64,000 nucleotides of DNA from JAPWJZ01 sp041287865 (GCA_041287865.1 JBGGMV010000059.1:1-64000); one strand, 5' to 3'; positions 1 to 7,448 are shown, numbered from the stretch's first letter. Numbers and translations: made by a program. The notes: generated by a model from the letters alone, not told the origin.

Positions 1-638
1 CAAGATAGTAAGGTCTCCAGTCGTCCCAACGTTACTGCTTCATCCGTCATTTCTAAAGTCACAGATTTCAGATATACCCCCTTACCAAACATTGCTTCAA
101 AATGATTGGCTTTAACGCATAATGGCTCAGGCCATGCATGACGTCCGGGACACTCCTCCATTTCTATTAAGCTCTCTACCGTTTTCGGATCCTTGGTATC
201 CCGAAAATGGACAAACATAGGATAGAATTGCGGCTCAACTTCCTTTGGCCCAGCTTTAAGGGAGCTGTAGAAACTTAAACCATCTTTCTCCAGCGGCACT
301 GCCGCGGAGGGGAAAACATAAAATGGCAACACTTTTGCGTGATCCGTCATTTTGTATCCTTTTAGCAAAGCAAACAGGATACCACGCTCCCCTAAGTCAA
401 CTATAACGGCCTCTCCCGCAAGAGTAATACTGGGTTTCATTTCTGGAGTAATTTGGGGCACTAGCTGTACAGCTACTTCCCTAACTGCAGAGCCTGTCTT
501 TATACCCTCCGGGGTCGCAACCGTCACTGTCATCTTGTAACGCCAAGTACCGGAGGGATAGATGATTCCCCAAACAATCCACAAACCGGCAAGGATTGCG
601 GAGGCAATAACAATCTTTGAAAAAGTTTTATTTTTCAA
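1..638 (-). CDS. Partial membrane-anchored protein of unknown function (3' end outside the window)
   Basis: About 212 residues are visible and the stop lies beyond the window. The protein opens with a short basic segment and one hydrophobic helix (roughly residues 9-25, ending in GLWIVWGIIYPSG), then an extracytoplasmic-looking domain starting RYKMTVTVATPEGIKTGS. I chose a TTG start because an in-frame TGA lies eight codons upstream, no ATG or GTG intervenes, and the next ATG would delete the membrane helix; a weak AGGGC precedes it. It starts 10 nt after the stop of the upstream EEP-family gene, so the two are probably cotranscribed. It is visibly AT-richer than its neighbours, which may mean relaxed selection or transfer. 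I do not recognise the family. Confidence 0.6.
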   Translation of the reverse strand, partial: MKNKTFSKIVIASAILAGLWIVWGIIYPSGTWRYKMTVTVATPEGIKTGSAVREVAVQLVPQITPEMKPSITLAGEAVIVDLGERGILFALLKGYKMTDHAKVLPFYVFPSAAVPLEKDGLSFYSSLKAGPKEVEPQFYPMFVHFRDTKDPKTVESLIEMEECPGRHAWPEPLCVKANHFEAMFGKGVYLKSVTLEMTDEAVTLGRLETLLS

Positions 639-648
639 TCTGCCCTGC

Positions 649-1542
649 TTATTCCCGCACCATCACGCCCGCCACGCCGAAGTGGTCGGAGGGGAAGATG
701 TCTTTGCGGCCCGGTATCACTGGCTCGTTGCCGATGATTTCCACCGATTGCGGCTTCCATGTGTCGGAGCGCAGCAGGATCCAATCGAGGCGGCGGCTGG
801 GCTCGCCGGTGAAACGCTCGGGGCTGAGGCCCGCCATATCGGATTTTTCGTTATCCCAGGTAAAGCCGGGTTCGCCGGGGCGGAGCGTCAGCCAGAAATC
901 GATGAAGGTTGCGGGGATGGCGTTTCCTTCGGGCACGCCATCGCCGAAGTTCAGGTCGCCCATCACCAGCGCGTCGCCCACGCCGTCCAGTTCATTGAAG
1001 ATGACTTTCAGTTCCTCGATGCGGTGCGCGCCTGCCTCCAGCGCGCTGGTCATATGCGTCGTGGCCACCGTCAGGTCACGCCCGCCGACGTCGAGAGTCG
1101 CGAACAGAACGGTGCGCCATTGCTTGCCGGGCAGCGGCACGCAGCGCGCCTTTTTGACCGGATATTTTGTGAGGATGAACTGTCCGCCGCACCATTCGGT
1201 GACAAGGCTGACCTGCGCGTATTTTTTCGCCATCGGGCTTTTCGCCAGCATATCGGTGAACCAGCCGCCCACCTCCTGCAGCGCGATGATATCGGCGTCG
1301 CTGTCCTCGAGGATTTTAAACAAGGGCTGCGCGCGTTCCTCGATGTGGGTGAGCAGCACCAGCACGTTATAGGTGACAAGCTTCAGCGTCTTCGGGTCTT
1401 TCGGCGCGTCGATGTCGATCGATGACGTCGGCACGGGCATCTTCAAATGGTTATAGGCGACGAAAGACAGCGTGCGCCCCAGCGTGAAAACGAAAAACGC
1501 CAGCACCACGGCAATCAGCAGATATGAAAGTTTTTTCTTCAT
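649..1542 (-). CDS. Endonuclease/exonuclease/phosphatase (EEP) family protein, membrane-anchored
   Basis: 297 residues. After a basic N-terminus and a hydrophobic helix (about residues 6-27) comes a complete EEP fold, the Mg-dependent phosphodiesterase superfamily of exonuclease III, DNase I and inositol phosphatases. Visible motifs are LVTYNV (Asn59), ALQEVGG (Glu90), TTHM (His163), MGDLNFGDG (Asp196, Asn198), RLDWILL (Asp253) and SDHFGV (Asp286-His287). The anchor places the catalytic domain outside the cytoplasm, so the substrate may be an extracellular nucleic acid or a phosphoester; the sequence does not decide. I used the ATG before KKKLSYLL, because the longer reading adds 28 residues with no membrane logic. 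It is divergent from the histidine phosphatase gene and leads into the partial gene at the window edge. Confidence 0.85.
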   Translation of the reverse strand: MKKKLSYLLIAVVLAFFVFTLGRTLSFVAYNHLKMPVPTSSIDIDAPKDPKTLKLVTYNVLVLLTHIEERAQPLFKILEDSDADIIALQEVGGWFTDMLAKSPMAKKYAQVSLVTEWCGGQFILTKYPVKKARCVPLPGKQWRTVLFATLDVGGRDLTVATTHMTSALEAGAHRIEELKVIFNELDGVGDALVMGDLNFGDGVPEGNAIPATFIDFWLTLRPGEPGFTWDNEKSDMAGLSPERFTGEPSRRLDWILLRSDTWKPQSVEIIGNEPVIPGRKDIFPSDHFGVAGVMVRE

Positions 1543-1588
1543 GGCCTTGAGCCTAGAACATGCGGAAGATAAAGGCAAAACCGCCAAT

Positions 1589-1617
1589 TTGACATAACAA
1601 ATAACCCGTGCTACCTT
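1589..1617 (+). promoter_or_regulatory. Sigma-70 type promoter, possibly giving a leaderless mRNA
   Basis: TTGACA is followed after exactly 17 bases by TACCTT. Transcription would begin about 7 nt beyond the -10 box, which is at or next to the ATG of the histidine phosphatase gene; no Shine-Dalgarno sequence precedes that ATG. Confidence 0.55.
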
Positions 1618-1624
1618 CCCCCGC

Positions 1625-2284
1625 ATGGCCCATACCGTCTATTTCATACGCCATGGCGAAAGCCAGTCGAACGCAGGCGAAAAAACCGAGCATCCGCAGT
1701 CGGTGAACCTGACCGCGCGCGGCATCACGGAGGCTTTCAACCGCGCCGCCGGATGGGAAGACAAGCCCGACCTGATCGTCACCTCCGCCTATACACGCAC
1801 CAAGCAGACCGCCGCCCCGCTGATCGAAAAATTCCCGGGCACCGCGCAGGCTGAATGGAACATCCACGAATACACATACCTCGAAGCCGTGAAATACAAG
1901 AACACCACCAATCTCGAGCGCAAGCCATTCATGGAAGAATACTGGGATCGCGCTGACCCGAATTACAAAGACGGCGGCACGGCTGAATCCTTCGCCGAAT
2001 TCGCGCAGCGCTGCAAGGACGCGGTGGAGCAGATGAAGAAATGCGACGGCGCCGTTACCGTCGCCTATTGCCACGGCTATATGATGAACGGGATTTTAAT
2101 GGCGCTCGACGGGCAGTTCGATACCGTCACGCCCGACACCATGCGCGCCTTCTGGAAGTTCCACGGCGAAAACCACGTCGGGAATTGCCAAGTGCTCAGG
2201 TTCGATGTCGACGGCGATACGGTCACCTACAACAAGGCCGCCGCACCCGCGCGCGGCACAAAGGGCCCCGCCTTTAACGACTGA
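1625..2284 (+). CDS. Histidine phosphatase (phosphoglycerate mutase-like) family protein
   Basis: 219 residues. The N-terminal VYFIRHGES carries the RHG signature: His10 is the expected phospho-acceptor and Arg9 binds phosphate. Arg58 (AYTRTKQTA), Glu121 (GTAESFAEF) and His150 (AYCHGYMM) fit the remaining catalytic pocket. The family covers cofactor-dependent mutases, SixA, CobC and broad phosphatases. The substrate cannot be named here, and the insert around YLEAVKYKNTTNLERKPFMEE is not one I recognise. It is cytoplasmic, with no signal peptide. The start has no Shine-Dalgarno sequence and sits directly below a good promoter. It is transcribed away from the EEP gene and appears monocistronic. 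Confidence 0.85.
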   Translation: MAHTVYFIRHGESQSNAGEKTEHPQSVNLTARGITEAFNRAAGWEDKPDLIVTSAYTRTKQTAAPLIEKFPGTAQAEWNIHEYTYLEAVKYKNTTNLERKPFMEEYWDRADPNYKDGGTAESFAEFAQRCKDAVEQMKKCDGAVTVAYCHGYMMNGILMALDGQFDTVTPDTMRAFWKFHGENHVGNCQVLRFDVDGDTVTYNKAAAPARGTKGPAFND

Positions 2285-2470
2285 GGCCCCTTTTCAATTC
2301 AGCCCTGCCGCTTACTTTTGACGCTCAAGATATGTTTTTGGCGATATCACTAAGTAACTGTTATATAACAATAAAATTACAATATAAGACCGTGACACCC
2401 CCACCCTCTCTTGACTTTATTATGAAAAATATATAGACTGTCACAACCTCAACCACCCGGGGAGTGCGGG
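2285..2470 (+). promoter_or_regulatory. AT-rich intergenic region with a weak promoter candidate before the ankyrin pair
   Basis: This 186-nt spacer contains the perfect 12-base palindrome TGTTATATAACA (2359-2370) and a TTGACT (2411-2416) followed by TATAGACT, with 15-17 nt spacing depending on the hexamer chosen. A GGGGAG ribosome site precedes the ankyrin ATG. No ORF or RNA gene is evident. Confidence 0.35.
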
Positions 2471-3265
2471 ATGCCTAAGCAGCAGGATGACGACATGAAG
2501 CTGGAACGCGCGGTCAAGCCGCTGCGTCCCTTTGTATTCAAAAACGCCGCAGCAACATTCAACGCCGAAGCCCTGCCGGAAAAACGGCAGGCCGCATGGC
2601 TGCTCTCGGGGCTTACGCCCCTGTCGCAGGCGGTGCGTGACGGCAATATCTCCGAAGTCGTGCGCCAGCTGAAGGCCGGTTTCGATCCCTGCCAGCCCAG
2701 CAGCGGCGGAATAACCTCGACCCCGCTCGAAGACGCCGTGACATGGGATCAACCCGAAATCGCGCAACTGCTGATCAAGGCCGGTGCCGTCGTAACGCAG
2801 ACGGCGGCCAGCTACGCGCTGCGCTACCGCAATCGCGGGCCGGAAGACAAACGCCTCGACATCATCCTGATGCAGGCCCCTGCAACGCAGATGTCCGGTG
2901 TTTCCGGATTGGAACCCTACCTGCTGCGCGCCGCCCATCTGGGCGAGGTCGCGCTGATAACCGGCCTCGTCAACGCGGGCGCGAATGTGAATATGGAGAC
3001 GCAGTATTCGGACCCGATGGACCAGATCCGGGTTGAACGCCAGACACCCGTCGCCTGCGCCGTCAACAGCGGCAAGGTGGATGCGGTGCGCACGCTGCTG
3101 CAGGCGGGCGCCGACGGCGCCGACGCCATGACGCAGGCCTTCTGCAACTGGAAACTCGGCGACCCCGGCTTTACTCATACCGACATGGGCTGCATGCTGA
3201 TCAATACCGTGCCGCACGACAAAGTCCTGATCGCCATGCAGCGCCGCGAAGCCATACGGCTGTAG
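2471..3265 (+). CDS. Ankyrin-repeat protein
   Basis: 264 residues without signal peptide or membrane helix. Recognisable ankyrin-type helices include TPLSQAVRDGNISEVVRQLKAG (about residues 53-74), a second with TPLEDAV, PEIAQLLIKAGA near 95, LLRAAHLGEVALITGLVNAGANVN near 155-178, and TPVACAVNSGKVDAVRTLLQAGAD near 193-215. Repeats are irregular and separated by insertions. Ankyrin proteins bind other proteins; no enzymatic domain is attached. A GGGGAG ribosome site precedes the ATG. The next ankyrin gene begins 2 nt after the stop, so the two form an operon and may have arisen by duplication or by splitting of a longer ankyrin gene. Confidence 0.75.
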   Translation: MPKQQDDDMKLERAVKPLRPFVFKNAAATFNAEALPEKRQAAWLLSGLTPLSQAVRDGNISEVVRQLKAGFDPCQPSSGGITSTPLEDAVTWDQPEIAQLLIKAGAVVTQTAASYALRYRNRGPEDKRLDIILMQAPATQMSGVSGLEPYLLRAAHLGEVALITGLVNAGANVNMETQYSDPMDQIRVERQTPVACAVNSGKVDAVRTLLQAGADGADAMTQAFCNWKLGDPGFTHTDMGCMLINTVPHDKVLIAMQRREAIRL

Positions 3266-3267
3266 CC

Positions 3268-3855
3268 ATGACCGAACTTGCCCAGACATTCACCATCCAC
3301 GGCCAGACGCCCGAGGCGCTGGCGACAGCGCTGATGGATGAAATGCAGGAAGGCAAGGTGCAGGGCAAGCAGGCCGACTATGAATTCATGAAAAAGCTGA
3401 TCACGGCGGGCGCAAAGCTCGACCACGTGCATCGCTGGGGGCGCAACCCGCTGCAGCTGGCGGCGGGTATGCAATACCATGCCATCGTCGACGCGCTGAT
3501 CGCGGCCAAATCGCCGCTCGACGCGCAAGACCCCGAAGGCTTCACGGCGCTGCACATGGCGGCCATGGTCTTCTCCGCCCGCACGACCCGCAAGCTGCTG
3601 GATGCCGGCGCGGATCCCTTTTTGAAGGACAACACGGGCAAGACGGCGCGCGACTACGCGCTATCGACGAACGACCAGAAGATTATTGTCCTGTACGACA
3701 CCGCCATAAAAAACAGAACCGAGGCCGCCCAGCGCGCCGCAGAGGCCGCAGCCGCCATCAAGGCCGCCGACGACCAATACCTTGCCGCAGGAATGCCGCT
3801 GCCCCGCGCCATCCGGATTTCGTGGCCGCTGACGCTCAAAGGTAAATCGCTTTAA
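3268..3855 (+). CDS. Ankyrin-repeat protein with an Ala-rich C-terminal helix
   Basis: 195 residues. Three consecutive ankyrin repeats are clear: EFMKKLITAGAKLDHVHRWG, NPLQLAAGMQYHAIVDALIA and TALHMAAMVFSARTTRKLLDAGADP, with a fourth partial repeat TARDYALSTNDQKIIVLY. A long Ala/Glu-rich helix (RTEAAQRAAEAAAAIKAADD) follows at about 151-170. It is probably cytoplasmic and used for protein binding; the partner is unknown. It follows the previous ankyrin gene with a 2-nt gap and ends just before a strong bidirectional hairpin. A ribosome site is not obvious, so translation is likely coupled to the upstream gene. Confidence 0.75.
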   Translation: MTELAQTFTIHGQTPEALATALMDEMQEGKVQGKQADYEFMKKLITAGAKLDHVHRWGRNPLQLAAGMQYHAIVDALIAAKSPLDAQDPEGFTALHMAAMVFSARTTRKLLDAGADPFLKDNTGKTARDYALSTNDQKIIVLYDTAIKNRTEAAQRAAEAAAAIKAADDQYLAAGMPLPRAIRISWPLTLKGKSL

Positions 3856-3860
3856 AAGAA

Positions 3861-3892
3861 AAAGGCCGCAGCATTTCTGCCGCGGCCCTTTA
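3861..3892. terminator. Bidirectional intrinsic terminator
   Basis: A hairpin with arms AAAGGCCGC and GCGGCCCTTT (one bulged base) lies between the convergent ankyrin gene and the 94-aa gene, with A-rich and T-containing flanks that would serve both directions. Confidence 0.7.
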
Positions 3893-3910
3893 AACAAAAA
3901 TTCCGAAAGC

Positions 3911-4195
3911 TTACTTCGGCCCGCCTTTTTTCTGGTCGGCGCGGCGCTGGCGTTCGGCCGGGGTGATCCAGCAGTTGCGGTCGCGGGGCAGGGATGACAC
4001 GCGCTTCACTTCGCCGGTCGACTGGCTGACGGATTTCAGGTCGCCGTCGCCGTTGATGAGATAGCTTTCCGCGCCGCAGACCTGTCTCAGGTGCGGGGGC
4101 AGTTCTTCCTCTTTCGCGCCGCGATAACCTTCGGCTTCGAGCTTCTTCAGGTTCTTCTCGTAATCGGGATGCCAGTTGCCGGGGAAAATCGCCAT
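3911..4195 (-). CDS. Small charged hypothetical protein (94 aa)
   Basis: A soluble, charged protein beginning MAIFPGNWHPDYEKNLKKLEAEG and ending in a Lys/Arg-rich tail (ERQRRADQKKGGPK). It contains two cysteines (RQVCGAES and DRNCWITP) but no motif I recognise. The ATG was chosen because AGGAG lies at ideal spacing before it; a longer reading adds 18 residues without a ribosome site. It lies downstream of the glycine-zipper gene but is separated from it by a terminator, so it may be transcribed weakly or from its own promoter. Function unknown. Confidence 0.6.
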   Translation of the reverse strand: MAIFPGNWHPDYEKNLKKLEAEGYRGAKEEELPPHLRQVCGAESYLINGDGDLKSVSQSTGEVKRVSSLPRDRNCWITPAERQRRADQKKGGPK

Positions 4196-4221
4196 GTTCA
4201 AATCTCCTGTGGGGTTTAAAG

Positions 4222-4257
4222 AAAAGGCCGGGGCGAAAAACTCCGCCACCGGCCTTC
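4222..4257 (-). terminator. Intrinsic terminator of the glycine-zipper gene
   Basis: Read leftward, GAAGGCCGG and GGCG pair with CGCC and CGGCCTTTTC around a T-rich loop, and the distal arm runs into TTTTCTTT. It begins about 20 nt after the stop of the 57-aa ORF. Confidence 0.65.
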
Positions 4258-4277
4258 GTATCGTTAGCCAGCGCGAA

Positions 4278-4451
4278 TTACTTGCCGCGCTTGTAGCCGA
4301 GGTAGCCGCCGATAGCAGCGCCGACAGCGATCACGGGCAGCGACACCGGCAGGATGGTGACTGCGCCGATGATGGCGGCTGCGCCTGCGCCGATAGCTGC
4401 GCCTTTGGCTGCTTTGTTGAACTGGCTCTTGGGTCTGTTGTCGTTGCTCAT
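4278..4451 (-). CDS. Small glycine-zipper membrane protein (57 aa)
   Basis: A 57-residue ORF with a hydrophilic head (MSNDNRPKSQFNKAAKG) followed by a Gly/Ala-rich hydrophobic stretch (GAAIGAGAAAIIGAVTILP, then VIAVGAAIGGYLGYKRGK). Small residues recur every three to four positions, as in glycine-zipper helices that pack tightly in membranes. Support comes from the AAGGAG ribosome site 8 nt before the ATG, a TTGACA-N17-TACAAG promoter upstream and a hairpin terminator downstream, so this is a complete transcription unit. Glycine-zipper proteins occur in outer-membrane lipoproteins, toxins and DUF883-like stress proteins. No signal peptide or lipobox is present, and the function is unknown. 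Confidence 0.65.
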   Translation of the reverse strand: MSNDNRPKSQFNKAAKGAAIGAGAAAIIGAVTILPVSLPVIAVGAAIGGYLGYKRGK

Positions 4452-4497
4452 CTGTGTGCTCCTTGTTTTTATATCTATGAAAATTTATCTTGAGCCG

Positions 4498-4526
4498 CTT
4501 GTACGGGCGCGGCGTCACTATGTCAA
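4498..4526 (-). promoter_or_regulatory. Promoter for the 57-aa glycine-zipper gene
   Basis: Read leftward, TTGACA and TACAAG are separated by 17 nt. The -10 ends about 47 nt before the ATG. Confidence 0.5.
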
Positions 4527-4678
4527 TCCGTCGCGGCAACATTTTGGAAAAAAGACGATATTTTATTTTCATAAGAATACAGAACGTGTGTTATTTCCAG
4601 CTTATGTAAATCCATATCCTCCCCTTGCGGGACTATTATATGAAGGGTTAGGTTGCTCCATCACGACAGGAGTATTTC

Positions 4679-6175
4679 ATGACCGGCTTTTCCTTCGCCG
4701 ACAGCGCCACCGGCCCCGTTTCCGCGATCCTCAAGCGTCTCAACCGTCACGGCCTTGTGACAGGCGCGACGGGCACGGGCAAAACTGTCACATTGCAAAC
4801 GCTGGCCGAAAACATGGCGAAGCAAGGCATTCCGGTTTTCGTGACGGATGTGAAGGGCGACCTCGCCGGCATCGCGGTGCCGAAAACACCCGGCACGATT
4901 ACGCCGCCCACGCTTTTCTGGGATCTGATGGGCAAGCAGGGCCATCCTGTTCACACCTCCATTTCGGAATTCGGCCCCATCCTGCTGGGCCAGCTGCTTG
5001 ACCTCAGCGATGTGCAGCGCGGCGTGCTGGAACTTGTCTTCCGCGTGGCGGATGACGGCGGCCTGTTGCTCTACGACCTGAAAGACCTGCGCTCGGTGCT
5101 GCAATACGTATCCGACAATGCGCAGGAAGTGAGCGCGAAATACGGGCTTGTCGCGCCCGCCACCATCGCGGCCATCCAGCGCGGCCTGCTCTCGCTCGAG
5201 AACGAGGGCGCGGGCCGCTTCTTCGGCGAACCCGGGCTGGAACTCGCCGACATCATGCAGGTCACGCCGCAGGGCACGGGCTATATCAGCGTTCTTGCGG
5301 CAAGCGAGCTGATCCAGCGGCACCGCCTCTATGCAAGCTTCCTGCTCTGGATGCTGGCCGAACTGTTCGAGGACCTGCCCGAAGCGGGCGACCTGCCCAA
5401 GCCGAAACTGGTGCTGTTCTTCGACGAAGCGCATCTGCTCTTCTCCGGCGCGCCGAAAATCCTGCTGGAGAAAGTCGAACAGGTCGTGCGCCTGATCCGC
5501 TCGAAAGGCGTCGGCGTTTATTTCGTCACGCAGAACCCGGGCGATATTCCCGACGAGATTCAAGGCCAGCTTGGCAACCGCGTGCAACACGCGCTCCGCG
5601 CCTTCACCCCCGCCGAGCAGAAAAAACTGAAGGCCGCCGCGGAAAGCCTGCGCGCCAACCCCGCCTTCGACACCGAAAAAACATTGGGCGAACTGGGTGT
5701 GGGCGAAGCGCTGGTCTCGATGCTCGACGATCAGGGCGTGCCCACGGTGGTGGAGCGCTGCAAGGTGCGCCTGCCCGAAAGCCGCCTCGGCCCGCTGCAG
5801 GCCATGGAGCGCCAGCAGCTGATGCTGGCCAGCCCCGTCGGCCAGAAATATTCCGTTGTCGTCGACAGCCGCTCGGCCTATGAAATGCTGCAGACGCAGA
5901 AAAGCGCCGCCGCAGGCCGCGCTACGTCCCAGCCGCAACAACCCCAGCAACCGCAGCAGCAGGCTCCTGCCCCGCAACCTTCCACTATGGGCAGCATCCT
6001 CGACGGGATTTTCGGCGGCGGCGCACGCGTGCCCACCGTGAAACGCGGTCGCACGCCGGACAGCATGGCAGAGATGATGGCCAAGAACGCCGTGCGCGCC
6101 ATGGGCAGCCAGGTCGGCCGCCAGATCGGCACGCAAATCATGCGCGGCATCATGGGCGCGATTATCAAGCGGTAG
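4679..6175 (+). CDS. HerA-like ATPase of the DUF853 (YjgR) family
   Basis: 498 residues. Walker A is GATGTGKT at about 28-35, and Walker B is LVLFFDEAHLLF near 241-252. VYFVTQNPGDIPDEI near 278 matches the sensor region of the HerA/FtsK-like class. The C-terminus is a low-complexity Gln/Pro linker (QPQQPQQPQQQ) followed by GSILDGIFGGGA and a basic tail with GRQIGTQIMRGIMGAII. YjgR-type proteins are soluble P-loop ATPases of uncertain role; in archaea HerA works with NurA in DNA end resection. No NurA-like nuclease is adjacent. ACAGGAG lies 8 nt before the ATG. The Gln/Pro tract is typical of this family and not a sign of misassembly. No operon partner follows on the same strand within 90 nt. 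Confidence 0.85.
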   Translation: MTGFSFADSATGPVSAILKRLNRHGLVTGATGTGKTVTLQTLAENMAKQGIPVFVTDVKGDLAGIAVPKTPGTITPPTLFWDLMGKQGHPVHTSISEFGPILLGQLLDLSDVQRGVLELVFRVADDGGLLLYDLKDLRSVLQYVSDNAQEVSAKYGLVAPATIAAIQRGLLSLENEGAGRFFGEPGLELADIMQVTPQGTGYISVLAASELIQRHRLYASFLLWMLAELFEDLPEAGDLPKPKLVLFFDEAHLLFSGAPKILLEKVEQVVRLIRSKGVGVYFVTQNPGDIPDEIQGQLGNRVQHALRAFTPAEQKKLKAAAESLRANPAFDTEKTLGELGVGEALVSMLDDQGVPTVVERCKVRLPESRLGPLQAMERQQLMLASPVGQKYSVVVDSRSAYEMLQTQKSAAAGRATSQPQQPQQPQQQAPAPQPSTMGSILDGIFGGGARVPTVKRGRTPDSMAEMMAKNAVRAMGSQVGRQIGTQIMRGIMGAIIKR

Positions 6176-6269
6176 TGGTTAGATCAAATGGGTGGGTGTA
6201 GATTTCAATTTACGCCGACAGCTTTGATCCAGAGCACTTCATCACGTTTTTTTATCACCGGAATTTTTT

Positions 6270-6857
6270 ATGGCAGTTATTCCCGCTTCAATGAATCCCA
6301 AGCTTAAGGAGCTTAAGCTCCTTCTTGCAGAAGGCATGCATCAATGGTCTTTGCTTGAGCTGGCCTTGAGCCACCTCTTCGCATCCCAGGTCGGCACAAA
6401 ACATCCCTTAGCATATATTATTTGGGACTCAGTGATAAGCTTTGATGCCAAGCTTAGTTGCTTAAACGCAGTCCTAAATTTCAATTTGAAGGATGACGAT
6501 CTGAAAGCGCTTTGGGGGCGATTAGGTGACCGCATACAAAAGGCTAATTCGCTCCGGAATCAATTGGCCCACTCAGGATACCTCTCTAATAGTAAAGACG
6601 TCTATCTGGTCCCGTACTTATCAGTTGCAGCCATCGTAACAAAGCCGAAAGAGATAAAGAGACTAAAGGAAAACGATCTAAAAATAAGAGAAGAGACTTT
6701 CAAGGCGTTAGTATCGGCCACCCAATGGTTTTCTATAGTTGCAAATCCGGGTTCACAGCCAGATTCAAAAGACGTTCTAAAAGCACCCGATCTAATAACC
6801 GAGCTTCGTGGCTTAATCTTCCAGACTCCCGTAAAACCAAAACGCCACGGTCGATGA
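6270..6857 (+). CDS. Hypothetical protein with a HEPN-type R-X4-H motif, AT-rich
   Basis: 195 residues, mostly alpha-helical in character. The segment KANSLRNQLAHSGY carries Arg96 and His101, matching the R-X4-6-H signature of HEPN domains (RNases and RNA-binding modules found in toxins, abortive infection and nucleotidyltransferase partners). HEPN proteins usually pair with an antitoxin such as MNT, but no nucleotidyltransferase is next to this gene. Base composition and codon use are clearly more AT-rich than the neighbours, and the gene is followed by a short repeat that resembles REP-transposase end sequences, so acquisition by transfer is plausible. The ATG has only a weak GGAA before it. 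The fold assignment rests on the motif alone. Confidence 0.6.
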   Translation: MAVIPASMNPKLKELKLLLAEGMHQWSLLELALSHLFASQVGTKHPLAYIIWDSVISFDAKLSCLNAVLNFNLKDDDLKALWGRLGDRIQKANSLRNQLAHSGYLSNSKDVYLVPYLSVAAIVTKPKEIKRLKENDLKIREETFKALVSATQWFSIVANPGSQPDSKDVLKAPDLITELRGLIFQTPVKPKRHGR

Positions 6858-6860
6858 TCA

Positions 6861-6898
6861 AAGGGGTCGGAGTAAGTTGATTAGAGTAAGTTGATTTT
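6861..6898. repeat. Short direct repeat with REP-transposase-end-like sequence
   Basis: The 13-mer GAGTAAGTTGATT occurs twice in tandem (6870-6882 and 6884-6896), preceded by AAAGGGGTCG. The combination resembles the GGGGTCGGAGT strings that I recall flanking IS200-like REP-associated transposases in many genomes. No transposase is present here, so it would be a solo remnant. Confidence 0.4.
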
Positions 6899-6904
6899 TA
6901 TTCC

Positions 6905-7309
6905 CTAGGCAATCTTGCAGGGGCCGGAGACGCCGCCGGCGTTTTTGCGGAAGGTGCCGGACGGCCTTGCGCCCAGTTCCTGCAGCAGCTCTGCCGTCGA
7001 TTTCTGGCCGTAAAAATTCGCGCAGGTCAGCGCTGTCCAGCCGTATTCGGATTTCCTGTCAGGGTCGGCGCCAAGGCGGCAGAGGAATGACACCGCTTCA
7101 TCCTGTCCGTAAATCGCGGCAAACATCAGCGGCGTTTGCCCGCGGGTGTCTTCCGAATGAACATGCCGTGCGCCGAATTTCGTGACGAAGGCGGAGAGCG
7201 CCTTGAAATCCCCGTTACCGCAGGCCTCGAAGAAATCTTTCATCTCGCGCCCGCTGGGCCGCGCCGTCGAGGTGACGCTTGAATTAAAAACTGCAGCGAA
7301 GTCAGTCAT
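6905..7309 (-). CDS. Ankyrin-repeat protein (134 aa)
   Basis: 134 residues, no signal peptide. Ankyrin repeats are GREMKDFFEACGNGDFKALS (about 19-38), TRGQTPLMFAAIYGQDEAVS (54-73) and YGWTALTCANFYGQKSTAEL (86-105), each ending in a GA(D/R)P-like turn. The start was set at the ATG preceded by GGAGAA; the longer reading adds 38 residues that overlap the leader. A perfectly spaced promoter lies about 140 nt upstream, implying a long 5' leader. This is the third ankyrin protein in 5 kb. No partner gene is adjacent; the role is presumably protein binding. Confidence 0.75.
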   Translation of the reverse strand: MTDFAAVFNSSVTSTARPSGREMKDFFEACGNGDFKALSAFVTKFGARHVHSEDTRGQTPLMFAAIYGQDEAVSFLCRLGADPDRKSEYGWTALTCANFYGQKSTAELLQELGARPSGTFRKNAGGVSGPCKIA

Positions 7310-7448
7310 GGTTCTTCTCCATTCGCACGGGTTAAAACAGGTCTTAAAAATCAAAGGCTGTTTTGCGGATGCTGGAGAATGACAGGCGGGAAACATATCC
7401 CCTCTAAAACCGCTCTGTCGCATAAAGTCGCATCCGGCTTGTGTGAAG

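Noticed and set aside
562..1425. 287-codon ORF opposite the EEP gene
   Set aside because: Shadow ORF: His/Arg/Gln-rich with no family signature, while the opposite strand has a complete EEP motif set.
2359..2370. Perfect 12-base palindrome TGTTATATAACA
   Set aside because: AT-only core in an AT-rich gap; could arise by chance and no second copy was seen.
5929..5965. Gln/Pro tandem codons in the HerA-like gene
   Set aside because: A low-complexity linker common in this protein family, not a microsatellite or misassembly.
4661..6136. 491-codon ORF antisense to the HerA-like gene
   Set aside because: His/Gln/Arg-rich shadow without motifs.
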